Shown here piece after piece: positions 1-8,473 of a stretch of DNA of 33,374 nt. The notes below the pieces were generated by a model, which was not told where the DNA came from, ran no database searches, and saw only the letters and a program-made list of their open reading frames with translations. The stretch's first letter is position 1, and every line of letters starts with the position of its first letter. The DNA lies in the NCBI GenBank assembly GCA_030849075.1, contig JASAOO010003263.1:1-33374 (forward strand), in the 5' to 3' direction. A program made the position numbers and the translations under genes. This stretch comes from Zelonia costaricensis. Lineage: Eukaryota; Euglenozoa; Kinetoplastea; Trypanosomatida; Trypanosomatidae.

Positions 1-2470
1 GCTTCACCGTTTCTCTGACTAGCTTCCTTCCTGCGTTCTTCTTTTTGTTGAACCGAGACCACACCAATCACCTTTGTCCACCACGATCGCGGTCTTCCCG
101 AGGCCGTGCCCCGTCTTAATGATTGCAGAGTTGCGCCTTGCGGTGATCCGCATCCGTTTCTTGTTCTGCATGTTTTCTTCTTTTCTGCTCTAGCGCTGGC
201 GGGTTCGCTATTCCCTTTGGCGTGCTTCGTTTCAGCTGTGCTACTGTTTTTTTTGCTCATTCTTGTCTTTTTTTCCTTGTTTGCTGGCTCGTCCCTCGTG
301 GCCACTCTTGAGATTTGACCCCTTGTGTCGGCTGCCCCCCCCCCCCCCCGCAAGCTGCCGAGGGCCGCCAAGCAGCTGTGCACAACGTTTCATGCGCAGA
401 CGTATAATGCGGGTTGACGGTGCGGGTTTGGAAGGCGCCGCGGACGAGGCCGGAGCCCGAGTCTTCAGGAGGGAAGCGCGGGAGTCGCGACCAGCTGTGG
501 AGGAAGGGTGTTGTTTTGCCCCAATTTGGTTTCTGACCACTGATGTGCTTGCCTTAGCAGTGCCGGGGACGTGTCAGGGCTGGCACCCCGCTGTATTCAG
601 CCGGCGTCAAAAGAGGCATGTCACCCGGCTTTTGCGCACGATGGATCTCATGTCCGTCGGCGCGATAGCCAGTGCCCCGGCTGGCTGCGCACCGCTCCCC
701 ATCCACGCTCGAAGTCGAAGTGCAGCTCCATGTTGCGTCCAGTGCGGTCAAGCGCGCCTCAGTGCACTTTTCCGCGCGGGGAATCGGACTTGGGCCAGGG
801 CATGGCGGTGAGCAGTGCGGACGCCAACGCGCAGGGTCGAAGGAGCCCTGTTCTTTTCCTTTGAAAAGACCGAAAGGGAACTTAAACGCCTAGGCTGGGG
901 CCGGTGTTCACTGAATGCGTTTGAATAGCCACCGCCCGCAGTGTAGGCAGTCTCCTGCGCGTCTGCATCGGAGGGGGGCACGGGGGGAGATGCCCCAAAG
1001 CGCCCCTCGCCGCGGCGCTCCGCTTTTCTGTAGCGAGGGCAGACGGGGGCTTCGATTCGCGTTGTTCATCCTTCTTTCTTTCATGTGTGTCACTTGTGTT
1101 TCTGATGCATTTGTTGTACATTTGAGGGTGCAACTGATTCGCCAAGGCGCGTGTGTCTCCTCGATTCCTCAGAAAGCGCAAGCAGAAGTTACCCGGCGTT
1201 TTTCTTTCGTGGTCGCCTCTGTGCCCGCTCGCCCCCTCCTCGGGCCAGCACCACGTGAGCACTGCGGAGGCTCGAGTGTGAACTTCGCGATACACCTGTC
1301 ACGGTGCAGCACGGCATCACTTCGAAGCACGAACCAAAACGGAGACTCTGACTAATGGAGTTGTTATGCTGCACCGCGAAACAGAGAAGGCCAAGCCACA
1401 GTGNTCTTTCGCCATCCCTCCCCACACGGCCATCGTAGCATTGCTCCGTTGTGGTGACAGCTCCGTCCAGCACAGTGCGCGAGGAGACAACAAACAGCGA
1501 GCACGGCAACGTTCTCTCCCCCACTTCCACTCCTTCCGCTTACAACTCCCACTCTGCTGTGCGTTCACCTTTTCCTCTTCCCTGCGCAGATGTGCAGGCG
1601 CACCCAATCGTTTGACCCTTTACACCAGTGTCATGAACGTTGCGCCGCACGAGCACCCACACACATCTGCGTTTCAGTTCTTCGCGGCAGCGGCGCCTTG
1701 CAGCACCGTGACTAGCAGACCACTTGGCGCGGGTCCTTGTGTCTTTCTTTCCCGTTGCGTTGTACAGTGCACTCTCTCTTCCGAGTCTTTGCCCACTGCC
1801 CGCGGCCAACGGAGTGCGCAATGCCCGCAGGCACGGTGCGCGTCGCCTCCTGCTCAATTGCCAAAAAACGGCATCGCAGGTGCAAGGCAGTCGTGAGCAC
1901 CGTCAAGTGTCGCGCTGCTTTCGAGCTCACCTGTTCCATTCTCTCACATTTCCTCTCGCGGACGCCGTTGCCCCACTCTATCCGCCGTGCTTCCTCGTGT
2001 TGGCCGTCCTTTCCTTGATCTTTGCTTGTGCCGCTGCAAGCGCTCCAAGTCCACTTCCGATGAGCTGTGGTGGCCTCTGCTTTGCGTCCCCTTTGTCTTT
2101 CCCAACTCTCGCCTTGTGCTGCGCTCCGTGAGAGTCCTCTGCGCATCTCCGTTCTCCAGCTCTGGCGGGCGTCAGCGGGCTGCGCTCGGAGTCGTGGTGT
2201 GCGTTGTTGGTGGCGGTCGTATCCATCTGCTTTTGGTACTGCAGTGTCTCGCACTGTGCGGCTGATGCGCCTCGTGTGTGCGTCGCCGCTCAAACAGCCG
2301 ACACCAATGCAAGGGAAGAGCACGCCCGTTCCTTTACGAAGGGAGGAAGTGCCTCGGCACGGCGCTCGGTGAAGCTGGCTGCGTGCACGTCGCTTGCGGT
2401 GCATTGCCTCCTCATGTTCACCCTCCTCTTGCCTGCAGCACACCTTGGCGCTTTCTAAGGTGTCGGTGCC
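1..2470. other. Gene-free region, pyrimidine-rich on the plus strand
   Basis: No open frame here looks like a gene. The candidate frames (for example 263-811, 915-1355 and 1366-1896 on plus) are short, overlap each other in several phases, and encode low-complexity Cys/Arg/Ser/Pro-rich sequence with no domain I recognise. The plus strand is clearly T/C-rich, with T runs near 180-290, a 15-base C run at 335-349, and many TTTCTTTC-like patches between 1060 and 2120. In trypanosomatids the transcribed strand of untranslated DNA is usually pyrimidine-rich, so I infer that this is 3' untranslated or intergenic DNA of a plus-strand unit whose last gene lies left of the window. One undetermined base (n) occurs at about 1404. 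Confidence 0.5.
335..349 (+). repeat. 15-base C homopolymer
   Basis: An uninterrupted run of 15 C on the plus strand. It is visible directly and is a likely site of length error in the assembly. Confidence 0.9.
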
Positions 2471-2492
2471 TGGCGCGTTTTCGTGACACCAG

Positions 2493-2702
2493 CTAAGTCG
2501 TGCACATCTCAGACGAGGGCATTGAAGAGACGCTCACGTAGCCGAAGGCGTTCCTGATGCCCTTGGCACTCATGTGCTTCGTCGTTGGCAGGTGCACGGC
2601 AGCGGTGACATCGGGAACCAGCACACCACTCAGGGAGGAGCATGTTGTGATGGAGTCGGGCCTCGTCTCGGAGTTCGGCGTCGCAGCAGTGCTGATCGCC
2701 AC
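2493..2702 (-). other. Coding-like island, possible small gene or gene remnant (69 codons)
   Basis: This stretch differs from both flanks. It has no homopolymers or purine/pyrimidine bias, and the minus-strand frame from ATG at 2702 to the stop at 2493 uses almost only G/C-ending codons (ATC, ACG, AAC, TCC, GAG, GTG, CTG, AAG), as real genes in this window do. The predicted 69 residues are Ser/Thr-rich and match no family I know. The plus strand of the same DNA, read through one TAG near 2538, also gives a plausible hydrophobic stretch ending with TAG at 2703, so the coding strand is undecided. It may be a decayed gene at the end of a polycistronic unit, a very small gene, or chance. Confidence 0.2.
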
Positions 2703-2730
2703 CTAGCCCAGCCCGTACACCGGGGCCCCG

Positions 2731-3895
2731 ACAGAGGCAGTATTCACAGAAAAAAAACAGCGTTCTGAAGCAGCACGAGCAGCAGCAGGGAGCATCGGTT
2801 GCGTAGAGAGTGGGAGTGTTGAGGGAGAGGGAGGGGAGTGGGGAGAGAGCGAAAGCGTGCGGGCGGCAGAGGGCGGGCAGGGGCGGTGCGAGGTGGAAGG
2901 CAGTGCAGATCAGCGTTCGAGGCAGCATTTCCAGCGCTTGTCACAGACGGCGGCTCTGTGAAAGCACGACCGCGGCAGTAGCTTTTTTTTTTTGCAGCTT
3001 TTGCTTTCCCTCTACGCGCATGAAACAGCCGTATCGAGCCTCATCGAAGAAAGGTGAATGTAGGGAAAAGGGGAGTACCCGACGAGCGCACCTCCCGGTG
3101 CTCGCGCAGGGCCGTCGTGGAAGCAGTGATATGGACAAGGGGAAGACTGGCGTGTGAGCGCGGAGGCACGGCACGCGAGGAAGACCGGCAAAAAACGTGC
3201 GGCAGCGAGGCCGCCTTTTCCGTCTTGGCGGAGCTTCCCGCCTAGCTTCCTCTGCGGTGTCGTGCAACCGCGTCACATCAACGATGCGCGTAGTGCATAC
3301 CTGCTCCTTTCCTTTCAACATCGTTGAAAGGAAACGGAGCAAATAATAAGACTAAAAATGAGGGGAGGCTGAAAAAGAAAAGCAAGACAGAAGCTAAGAT
3401 CTTTTGGAAGCAAGGAGGGGGAGGGCTGCGGAAAGGACGCCAAGGAGGCTCCGTTCTGTTGTTCTCGGAAAACGGGCTCCCCCGATCGTGCGATGAATAG
3501 AGGCGGCGTATAACGCCTCTGGGCGCGTTGCCTCCTTCGCCTGTGCTCACCCGATAATCTGTCAGGAGTGGCGCGGGCGGGCATCCAAGATGAAGGGGAG
3601 TCGCGTCGAACGGAGAAGAGAAGAAAAAAAAGCTGGAGGCAAATAGTCAGGAAAACAGGAAACCAGAAAGAAGCAACCTCAGGAAAGGCACAGGAAACGG
3701 AAACGGCACTGGTGGGAGGCAAAAAAGAAAGCACAAAAGAGTACGGGGGACTGGATTGAGAGGGGGAAGGGGGTCCAAGGGGCGGCACAGAGGCGACGGA
3801 GCATTCGAGGTACCATCGGCGACCTGCTCTCCTCTTCCGTCCGTCTAACCCCCCCCCCCCACCCACCACGCCCACCGCTGGTTTTCGTGCTGTGG
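2731..3895. other. Gene-free region, purine-rich on the plus strand (glutamate 5-kinase 3' side)
   Basis: No supported gene. The plus strand is A/G-rich (for example 2810-2890, 3350-3440 and 3590-3740), so the minus strand is pyrimidine-rich, as in the spacers between the minus-strand genes further right. I infer that this is the 3' untranslated region of the glutamate 5-kinase transcript and the terminal part of the minus-strand unit. A C run lies at about 3849-3860. A short palindromic patch around 3305-3335 (TTTCCTTTCAACatcGTTGAAAGGAAA) could form a perfect 12-bp hairpin stem with a 3-base loop. Confidence 0.45.
3309..3335. repeat. Inverted repeat, 12-bp stem with 3-base loop
   Basis: Within 3309-3335 the arm TTTCCTTTCAAC is followed by ATC and then the exact reverse complement GTTGAAAGGAAA. 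A perfect 12-bp stem with a tiny loop is uncommon by chance in 1 kb. It lies about 560 bases beyond the stop codon of the last minus-strand gene, near the inferred end of the polycistron. Whether it acts in 3'-end formation, termination or mRNA stability cannot be told from sequence. Confidence 0.7.
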
Positions 3896-4690
3896 TCACG
3901 CGGCCACAATCTTGGGAACGAACAGGGTGCCGGAGTTGTGCTGGCCCTCGAGCAGGAACGCGCGGGCCTTGTCCAGCTCGAAGCCGCTGGATAGGTACAT
4001 CTTCTCGCCGTGCTCGAGCAGGAACTGGGCGGCCTGCAGCTTTGTGACAATGCCGCCGGTGGCGAAGTTGTTGTTCGGCGTCGCCTCGGCAAGAAGCTCC
4101 TCTGGCTGGAGCTCGTGTACAACGAGGCGCTGCTTGGCGTCTGAACAGGTGCGCGGGTTGGCGGTGTAGTACGCGTCGATGTCGCTGAGGATGACCAGCA
4201 GGTCGGCCGCAAAGCGGTGCGCGACGCGGGCGGAGAGGTTGTCGTTGTCGCCAAACGCGTGCTCGGGCAGGGCCGAGGCGTCGTTCTCGTTGACGATTGG
4301 CACAACCTTGTTTCGGAGCAGCACCTCGATGGCGTTATCGGCCTCCGTCGGACGCTTCTCGACGTCGAGGTCGAGGGCGCCGAGCAGCATCTGCGCACAA
4401 AGCATGTTGTACTTCTGGAACTCTGCCTGGTACGTGCGCATGAGCAGCGGCTGACCCATCGAGGCGAGCGCACGCTTGCACGGCGGGTTCGACCTGTCCA
4501 TCGCTATCGCGGTGTACCCGGCGGCCACGGCGCCGGAGGTGACGAGGATGACTTCATACTTCTCCTGCAGGTCTGCAATGAGCCGGCAAAGCGCCTCGAT
4601 GCGCTGCGACGCGAGCTTCTCGTTCTCCACGAGAATCGAGGTGCCAACCTTGATCACGATGCGCCGCGCAGTCTTCACAGTGTCTGCCAT
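3896..4690 (-). CDS. Glutamate 5-kinase, short form (amino-acid kinase domain only)
   Basis: This gene encodes 264 residues and would phosphorylate L-glutamate with ATP to gamma-glutamyl phosphate, the first step of proline synthesis in the cytosol. Amino-acid kinase family motifs are seen in order: VIKVGTSILV near residue 10, VTSGAVAAG near 55, VPIVNENDA and GDNDNLSARVA near 135-150, LSDIDAYYTANPRT near 170, and ATGGIVTKLQAAQ near 210. The protein ends after the kinase domain, so the PUA domain of the roughly 367-residue bacterial enzyme is missing. The frame stays open upstream to 5251, but that extension is low-complexity leader sequence; the ATG at 4690 has a good context (CCACC before it) and starts the conserved domain. 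It is the last supported gene of the minus-strand unit. The next pathway enzyme is not in the window. Family assignment is firm; substrate is inferred from it. Confidence 0.93.
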   Translation of the reverse strand: MADTVKTARRIVIKVGTSILVENEKLASQRIEALCRLIADLQEKYEVILVTSGAVAAGYTAIAMDRSNPPCKRALASMGQPLLMRTYQAEFQKYNMLCAQMLLGALDLDVEKRPTEADNAIEVLLRNKVVPIVNENDASALPEHAFGDNDNLSARVAHRFAADLLVILSDIDAYYTANPRTCSDAKQRLVVHELQPEELLAEATPNNNFATGGIVTKLQAAQFLLEHGEKMYLSSGFELDKARAFLLEGQHNSGTLFVPKIVAA

Positions 4691-5449
4691 GGTGGGAAAC
4701 GAACGGAAGCGGGCACACAGGGAGAGTTCGGACGGATCGGGCGAGAGTGAGGGGGGCTCGAGGGTGGAGTTGGGGAGGGGGCGAGGAAGAGAAGCTAGGC
4801 GGACGCTGTTAAAGCTGTGTTGCGCAGGGCGTTGTGCGAGCCCCGGGGCAAGACGACGCCGGCGGAGAGAAAACAAGAGCGAGGGTGGGAAGAGGGTGAA
4901 AGGGTGGGTGTGCACAGGTGCAGGTGAACCGATACCAGACAAGCAGAAACGCACGCGACTCGTTGCTGGAGGACTCAGAGACAGGACAGCGGTCATCAGC
5001 GCTTGCCGTTTCACAGTGGGTGGGAGCAGGAAACAAACAAAAAAGAACCACGGCAAAAGAAAAGCAGCTGCGACCAGAGCCGCCACAGGACGTGACTGCT
5101 GCGCACAGCAGAGCTGCCGCCGGCGCAAAGTTCGTTTTCGTTGTCTCGTCTGGTTTCTTGTCCTGCGGATCGTTAGGAGGCAGACAACTGCTGTGCGTCT
5201 GTTGCAGCATGGAAGGAATTCGCTGGCTTGCTCAAGAGTGCTGCCGAGCACGCGCGATCAACGGCGCGGGCTGGTCGACGCGGCGGCCTCCAAGCGTACA
5301 GATGTCGTGCCGTGAGAAGAGAGAAAGCGAACAACAACAAGGCAAACAAGAGGAAGAAGACGTTCGAGAGCAACGCGGGGGACGCGGCCGGCACGCGACA
5401 CGGTTCGTCGGCGTTGAAGCGGCCAGACGTCAGGCCCCTTTGTGCCGTC
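4691..5449. other. Intergenic spacer between the CNB-domain gene and glutamate 5-kinase
   Basis: This spacer holds the leader of glutamate 5-kinase and the 3' untranslated region of the CNB-domain gene. Frames crossing it on both strands are low-complexity, and I see no extra gene. Confidence 0.6.
4757..4758 (-). promoter_or_regulatory. Candidate trans-splice acceptor AG, glutamate 5-kinase
   Basis: On the minus strand a 35-base C/T-rich tract (about 4795-4761) is followed by the first AG here, 66 bases before the ATG at 4690. The tract is clear. The exact AG used is inferred. Confidence 0.4.
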
Positions 5450-7858
5450 TCACGTTTCTAGAATCTTGCACAGCAAGGCGCGGGCCGTGGCGTAGATGGT
5501 GGAGATGATCTCGCGCTTCTGCGGCTTCAGGACCGAGCCGTTCTCGTTGCCGAGGGGCATGTCGTCGCAGTAGAAGAGGAAGCGACTGGGGATCGTCTGC
5601 CGTAGCACGCCGGTGCGGCGGCACTCCTCGAGCTGTCGCGCGACGTAGCTGCTCTGCATATCCACCGCCGTGCACCCATGCACCGTCTTGTAGAACTTCA
5701 GCACAGGCTGGCTCTGCAGCATGAAGCCGGGCAGCGTCATGCACGTGCCGTGGTGCACCTCGGCGGAGCTGGACTTGTCGAGGAATGGGGTAATGTCCTC
5801 GGTGCGAATGCTCTTGCGGTTGCACAGGCGAATCTCGTCGGTGGAGTCCTCGCCAAAGGTCTGCTTCGAGAAGAGCAGCTTGGATGGCAGCACGACGTCG
5901 CCTCGATTGCCGCTGAGACCGGCAGCCTTGCCACTCAAGTTGACGCTGCGGATGCGGCTGCCAAACGTGAGCAGCAGCGAGCGCAGAATTGCCTCAATCT
6001 GCGCACCAAAGGTCTTGTCCACGTTGATGATGAAGTGCCGCTTCACCGCCTTGCTGTTTTTGCAGGCACGCGCCGCACACGCGCGCAGCCCAGGGTCCGT
6101 CTCTTCTGGGGAGATGCTGCTGACGTCGATCAGGTCAACGATGAGCGCCGACGCGTGGCCGTCCTCCATGAGCGTGAACCCGTTCGACTCGAGCCTCGAG
6201 CGGTACGCGTCCCGAATCGTCTCGTCCCGCTCGAGCAGCCCCGTCAGCACGTAGTAGTAGCGGTCGTCCACGTTCTTCCAGCTCGCGGTACGCTCGCCCT
6301 TGCCGAGGCCGCTACCGGTCTCGGACAGGTTCTCGATGAGGGCCTTGATGTCCGCCGACATGCAGCAGAAAAGGTTCTTGAGGGTCCGGTTGGGCGAGAA
6401 GAGCACGTCGATGATGACATTCTCCGGCAGCGGCTCCAGCTCTGAGACGCGCAGGCGGCTCTTGACGTGGCGCAGGATCGTGAGGGCCCAGTTTGCGTAT
6501 GGGTCCTCGCTGAACACCTTGCTGCTGACGCTTTCCACCTGCACCACGTACTCCTCGCGGTGCACGACAACGTTGTACAGGTGCTGCAGCGTCTCGTCGC
6601 CCCAGATGCTCTGCAGCCCCTGCACCTCGTCCTCGGAGAACGGCAACGTCGCAAACGCCTCCTCGACGCGGGCGAGCGCGGTGAGGTTCGTTTCCGACGG
6701 CGCGATGGCGTTCCGCAGCACCTCGGCCGCCGAGGGCGACACAAGCTGCTGCATCCGCGCCCGGAGCTTCTTGGCCTCGACGCAGAAGATGCACAGGTTG
6801 GACACAAAGTCGACCGTGTCCGTGAACCCGTCGCGCATGAGCACCAGCGTCTGCCCACCGCCGCCGAACGTCCACGCGCAGCGGCGCCGCTTTCCCGTGT
6901 CGACGGCGGCAACCAGCGGGGCTGCGCCGCTCTGCGTGTTCGCGGCGTCGGCCAGGAACTCGTCGGACAGGTAGTCGGGGATGCCCTGGGTGAGGATGAT
7001 GATGTAGGTGGTGGTGATGTTGGTGGGCAGGCGGCGAATGCAGTAGCGCAGCGCCTCGTAGTCGATCTCGTTCGTGTTGGCGTGCTTGTGGAGCAGCGTG
7101 CCGCTGGACCGGAACAGTCGGATCAGCGTCGGGAGGGAAAGGCGGTAGCCGCTCTTGATGCCAAGGGCGTCGGACGCAGAGATGGAGGAGATGCCAAACA
7201 CGGCGCGGCAGAACTCCTGGAAGACGGAGAAGGACGGCAGCGTGCGCAGGATCTGGCTCGAGACGTTGTTGGCGAAGATGGGCGAGCGGGCAAAGAGGTC
7301 GATGAACTGCTTGCGCGGGATGAGGAGCAGCGTGGTGTTGGAGCTGGCGTGGTACGTGAACTCGACGGCGTTCTCGAGAATGGCGTCGTCAATGCCGAAG
7401 ACGCTTGGTGCCACCATGCTGCCAATGCGGCGGTGCCCAAAGGCGCGCTTCAGACCCTTCTTCGAGTTCATGACTTCCACTGTCCCGGAAGCCAGCACGT
7501 AAATGTGCTCCAGGTACGACCCCTCCTCAATGATGACGTCCATCTCGCTGTACTCGCGCACCATCACGTCGAGGCTCGACACCTGCTCGGGAGAGAGGGT
7601 GAAGAGGTGCGGCACCGTCTGGAGGAAGTTCTGCATGGACGTCTTGGCTGAGGTCGGCGTAGACTTGCCGTTTGACAGGAGGTTCTGCGCCTGCTTCAGC
7701 GGCTCCGCGAACGACAAGACGTCATCGAGCCCGCCGCTCTCGGAGCCGTTTGCGTCGTAGTCGATGTTGCGCGCCTCAGACGGGTAGTAAAGGGCGCTCG
7801 CGGCCGCTTTCTTCAGCGACTGCGACGCACTGCCGCTCTCGCCTGCCGAGGAGCTCAT
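5450..7858 (-). CDS. Divergent cyclic-nucleotide-binding-domain protein with phosphorylase-like C-terminus
   Basis: This gene encodes 802 residues from the ATG at 7858 (MSSSAGESGS). The frame is open upstream to 8461, but that part is proline/serine leader sequence. After a Ser-rich N-terminus, residues about 75-205 form a CNB-type domain: FLQTVPHLFTLSPEQ, then VIIEEGSYLEHIYVLASGTVEV, then a SVFGIDDA segment where CNB proteins have the phosphate-binding cassette. The usual FGE and Arg of that cassette are absent. A long helical middle follows. Residues about 600-760 contain GKAAGLSGNRGDVVLPS, GTCMTLPGF and GCTAVDMQSSY, which recall the purine/uridine phosphorylase pattern (GD.V.P and a closing DME); here DME is DMQ. 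I recall bacterial proteins of unknown function with a similar tail, but this was not searched. No kinase domain or membrane segment is seen, so a soluble sensor or regulator is likely. Ligand unknown. Confidence 0.85.
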   Translation of the reverse strand: MSSSAGESGSASQSLKKAAASALYYPSEARNIDYDANGSESGGLDDVLSFAEPLKQAQNLLSNGKSTPTSAKTSMQNFLQTVPHLFTLSPEQVSSLDVMVREYSEMDVIIEEGSYLEHIYVLASGTVEVMNSKKGLKRAFGHRRIGSMVAPSVFGIDDAILENAVEFTYHASSNTTLLLIPRKQFIDLFARSPIFANNVSSQILRTLPSFSVFQEFCRAVFGISSISASDALGIKSGYRLSLPTLIRLFRSSGTLLHKHANTNEIDYEALRYCIRRLPTNITTTYIIILTQGIPDYLSDEFLADAANTQSGAAPLVAAVDTGKRRRCAWTFGGGGQTLVLMRDGFTDTVDFVSNLCIFCVEAKKLRARMQQLVSPSAAEVLRNAIAPSETNLTALARVEEAFATLPFSEDEVQGLQSIWGDETLQHLYNVVVHREEYVVQVESVSSKVFSEDPYANWALTILRHVKSRLRVSELEPLPENVIIDVLFSPNRTLKNLFCCMSADIKALIENLSETGSGLGKGERTASWKNVDDRYYYVLTGLLERDETIRDAYRSRLESNGFTLMEDGHASALIVDLIDVSSISPEETDPGLRACAARACKNSKAVKRHFIINVDKTFGAQIEAILRSLLLTFGSRIRSVNLSGKAAGLSGNRGDVVLPSKLLFSKQTFGEDSTDEIRLCNRKSIRTEDITPFLDKSSSAEVHHGTCMTLPGFMLQSQPVLKFYKTVHGCTAVDMQSSYVARQLEECRRTGVLRQTIPSRFLFYCDDMPLGNENGSVLKPQKREIISTIYATARALLCKILET

Positions 7859-8473
7859 GGCGAGTGGAGGAGGTGGGAGGGGTGGGTGGTTGGGTGGTTC
7901 GATACGACGAAGATGCTGCGCTTGCACACAAGCGGGTGAGGTTAAGCGAGGGGGGGAGAGGGGGGGGGGTGAAGGGAGGTGGTGAGTCAGCCCGTGCTCG
8001 GAGGCGGAAGGAGAAAAAGACACGCCTGTAAAGCGAGATGAGGCGGGCACGCGACACTTCCAGGGAATGGACCGGCCGCTGCGTGTTGTGGTGGGGGTGG
8101 GTATGAGACTGAAGAAAAGAGGGGGAGGAGCGCCGAAGGAGGTCCACGAGAAGCCGCGACTTTGAGGGAGTTTGCGGGGAAGGTGGGGGGGGGGCGACAG
8201 CGCGGGGTAGGAGTGGGATTGGGATGGGGTGGGCGGAGGACTGCACATTATAGCACACCGAGGGGCCCATAGTGTGAGGACCTGGGAAGATGGACGCGAC
8301 AGATACGCGCACGAGCAGGGAGACGCAGGACGCTGAGCGCCCCCGTCGTTGGCGTCGTGATGTGGCACAGCAAGCCATACCTCTTGTGTTTCGTCTTCTT
8401 CATTGCGGCTTGCGTGTTCGACACCTCCTGCGCGTACTTCGTGACCATCCGCTGTCCACACAAACGCAGCGCA
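7859..8473. other. Intergenic spacer between the 567-residue gene and the CNB-domain gene
   Basis: This is the shortest large spacer here (615 bases). It is purine-rich on plus, with G runs at about 7961-7969 and 8186-8192 that correspond to pyrimidine tracts in the transcript. No gene is seen. Confidence 0.6.
7921..7922 (-). promoter_or_regulatory. Candidate trans-splice acceptor AG, CNB-domain gene
   Basis: On the minus strand a strong C/T tract (about 7985-7940, with long C runs) is followed by TGTGCAAG. The AG lies 63 bases before the ATG at 7858. Confidence 0.5.

Noticed and set aside
263..811. Plus-strand frame of 182 codons near the left end
   Set aside because: It crosses a 15-base C run, overlaps several equally long frames, and its product is a Cys/Arg/Pro/Ser mixture without a fold or family.
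1366..1896. Plus-strand frame of 176 codons containing the unknown base
   Set aside because: It has no domain, an X from the undetermined base, and untranslated-type composition. It is not supported as a gene.
4691..5251. Upstream in-frame extension of glutamate 5-kinase
   Set aside because: The extension is low-complexity Ser/Pro/Phe sequence over a pyrimidine tract and splice acceptor. The conserved domain begins at the ATG at 4690.
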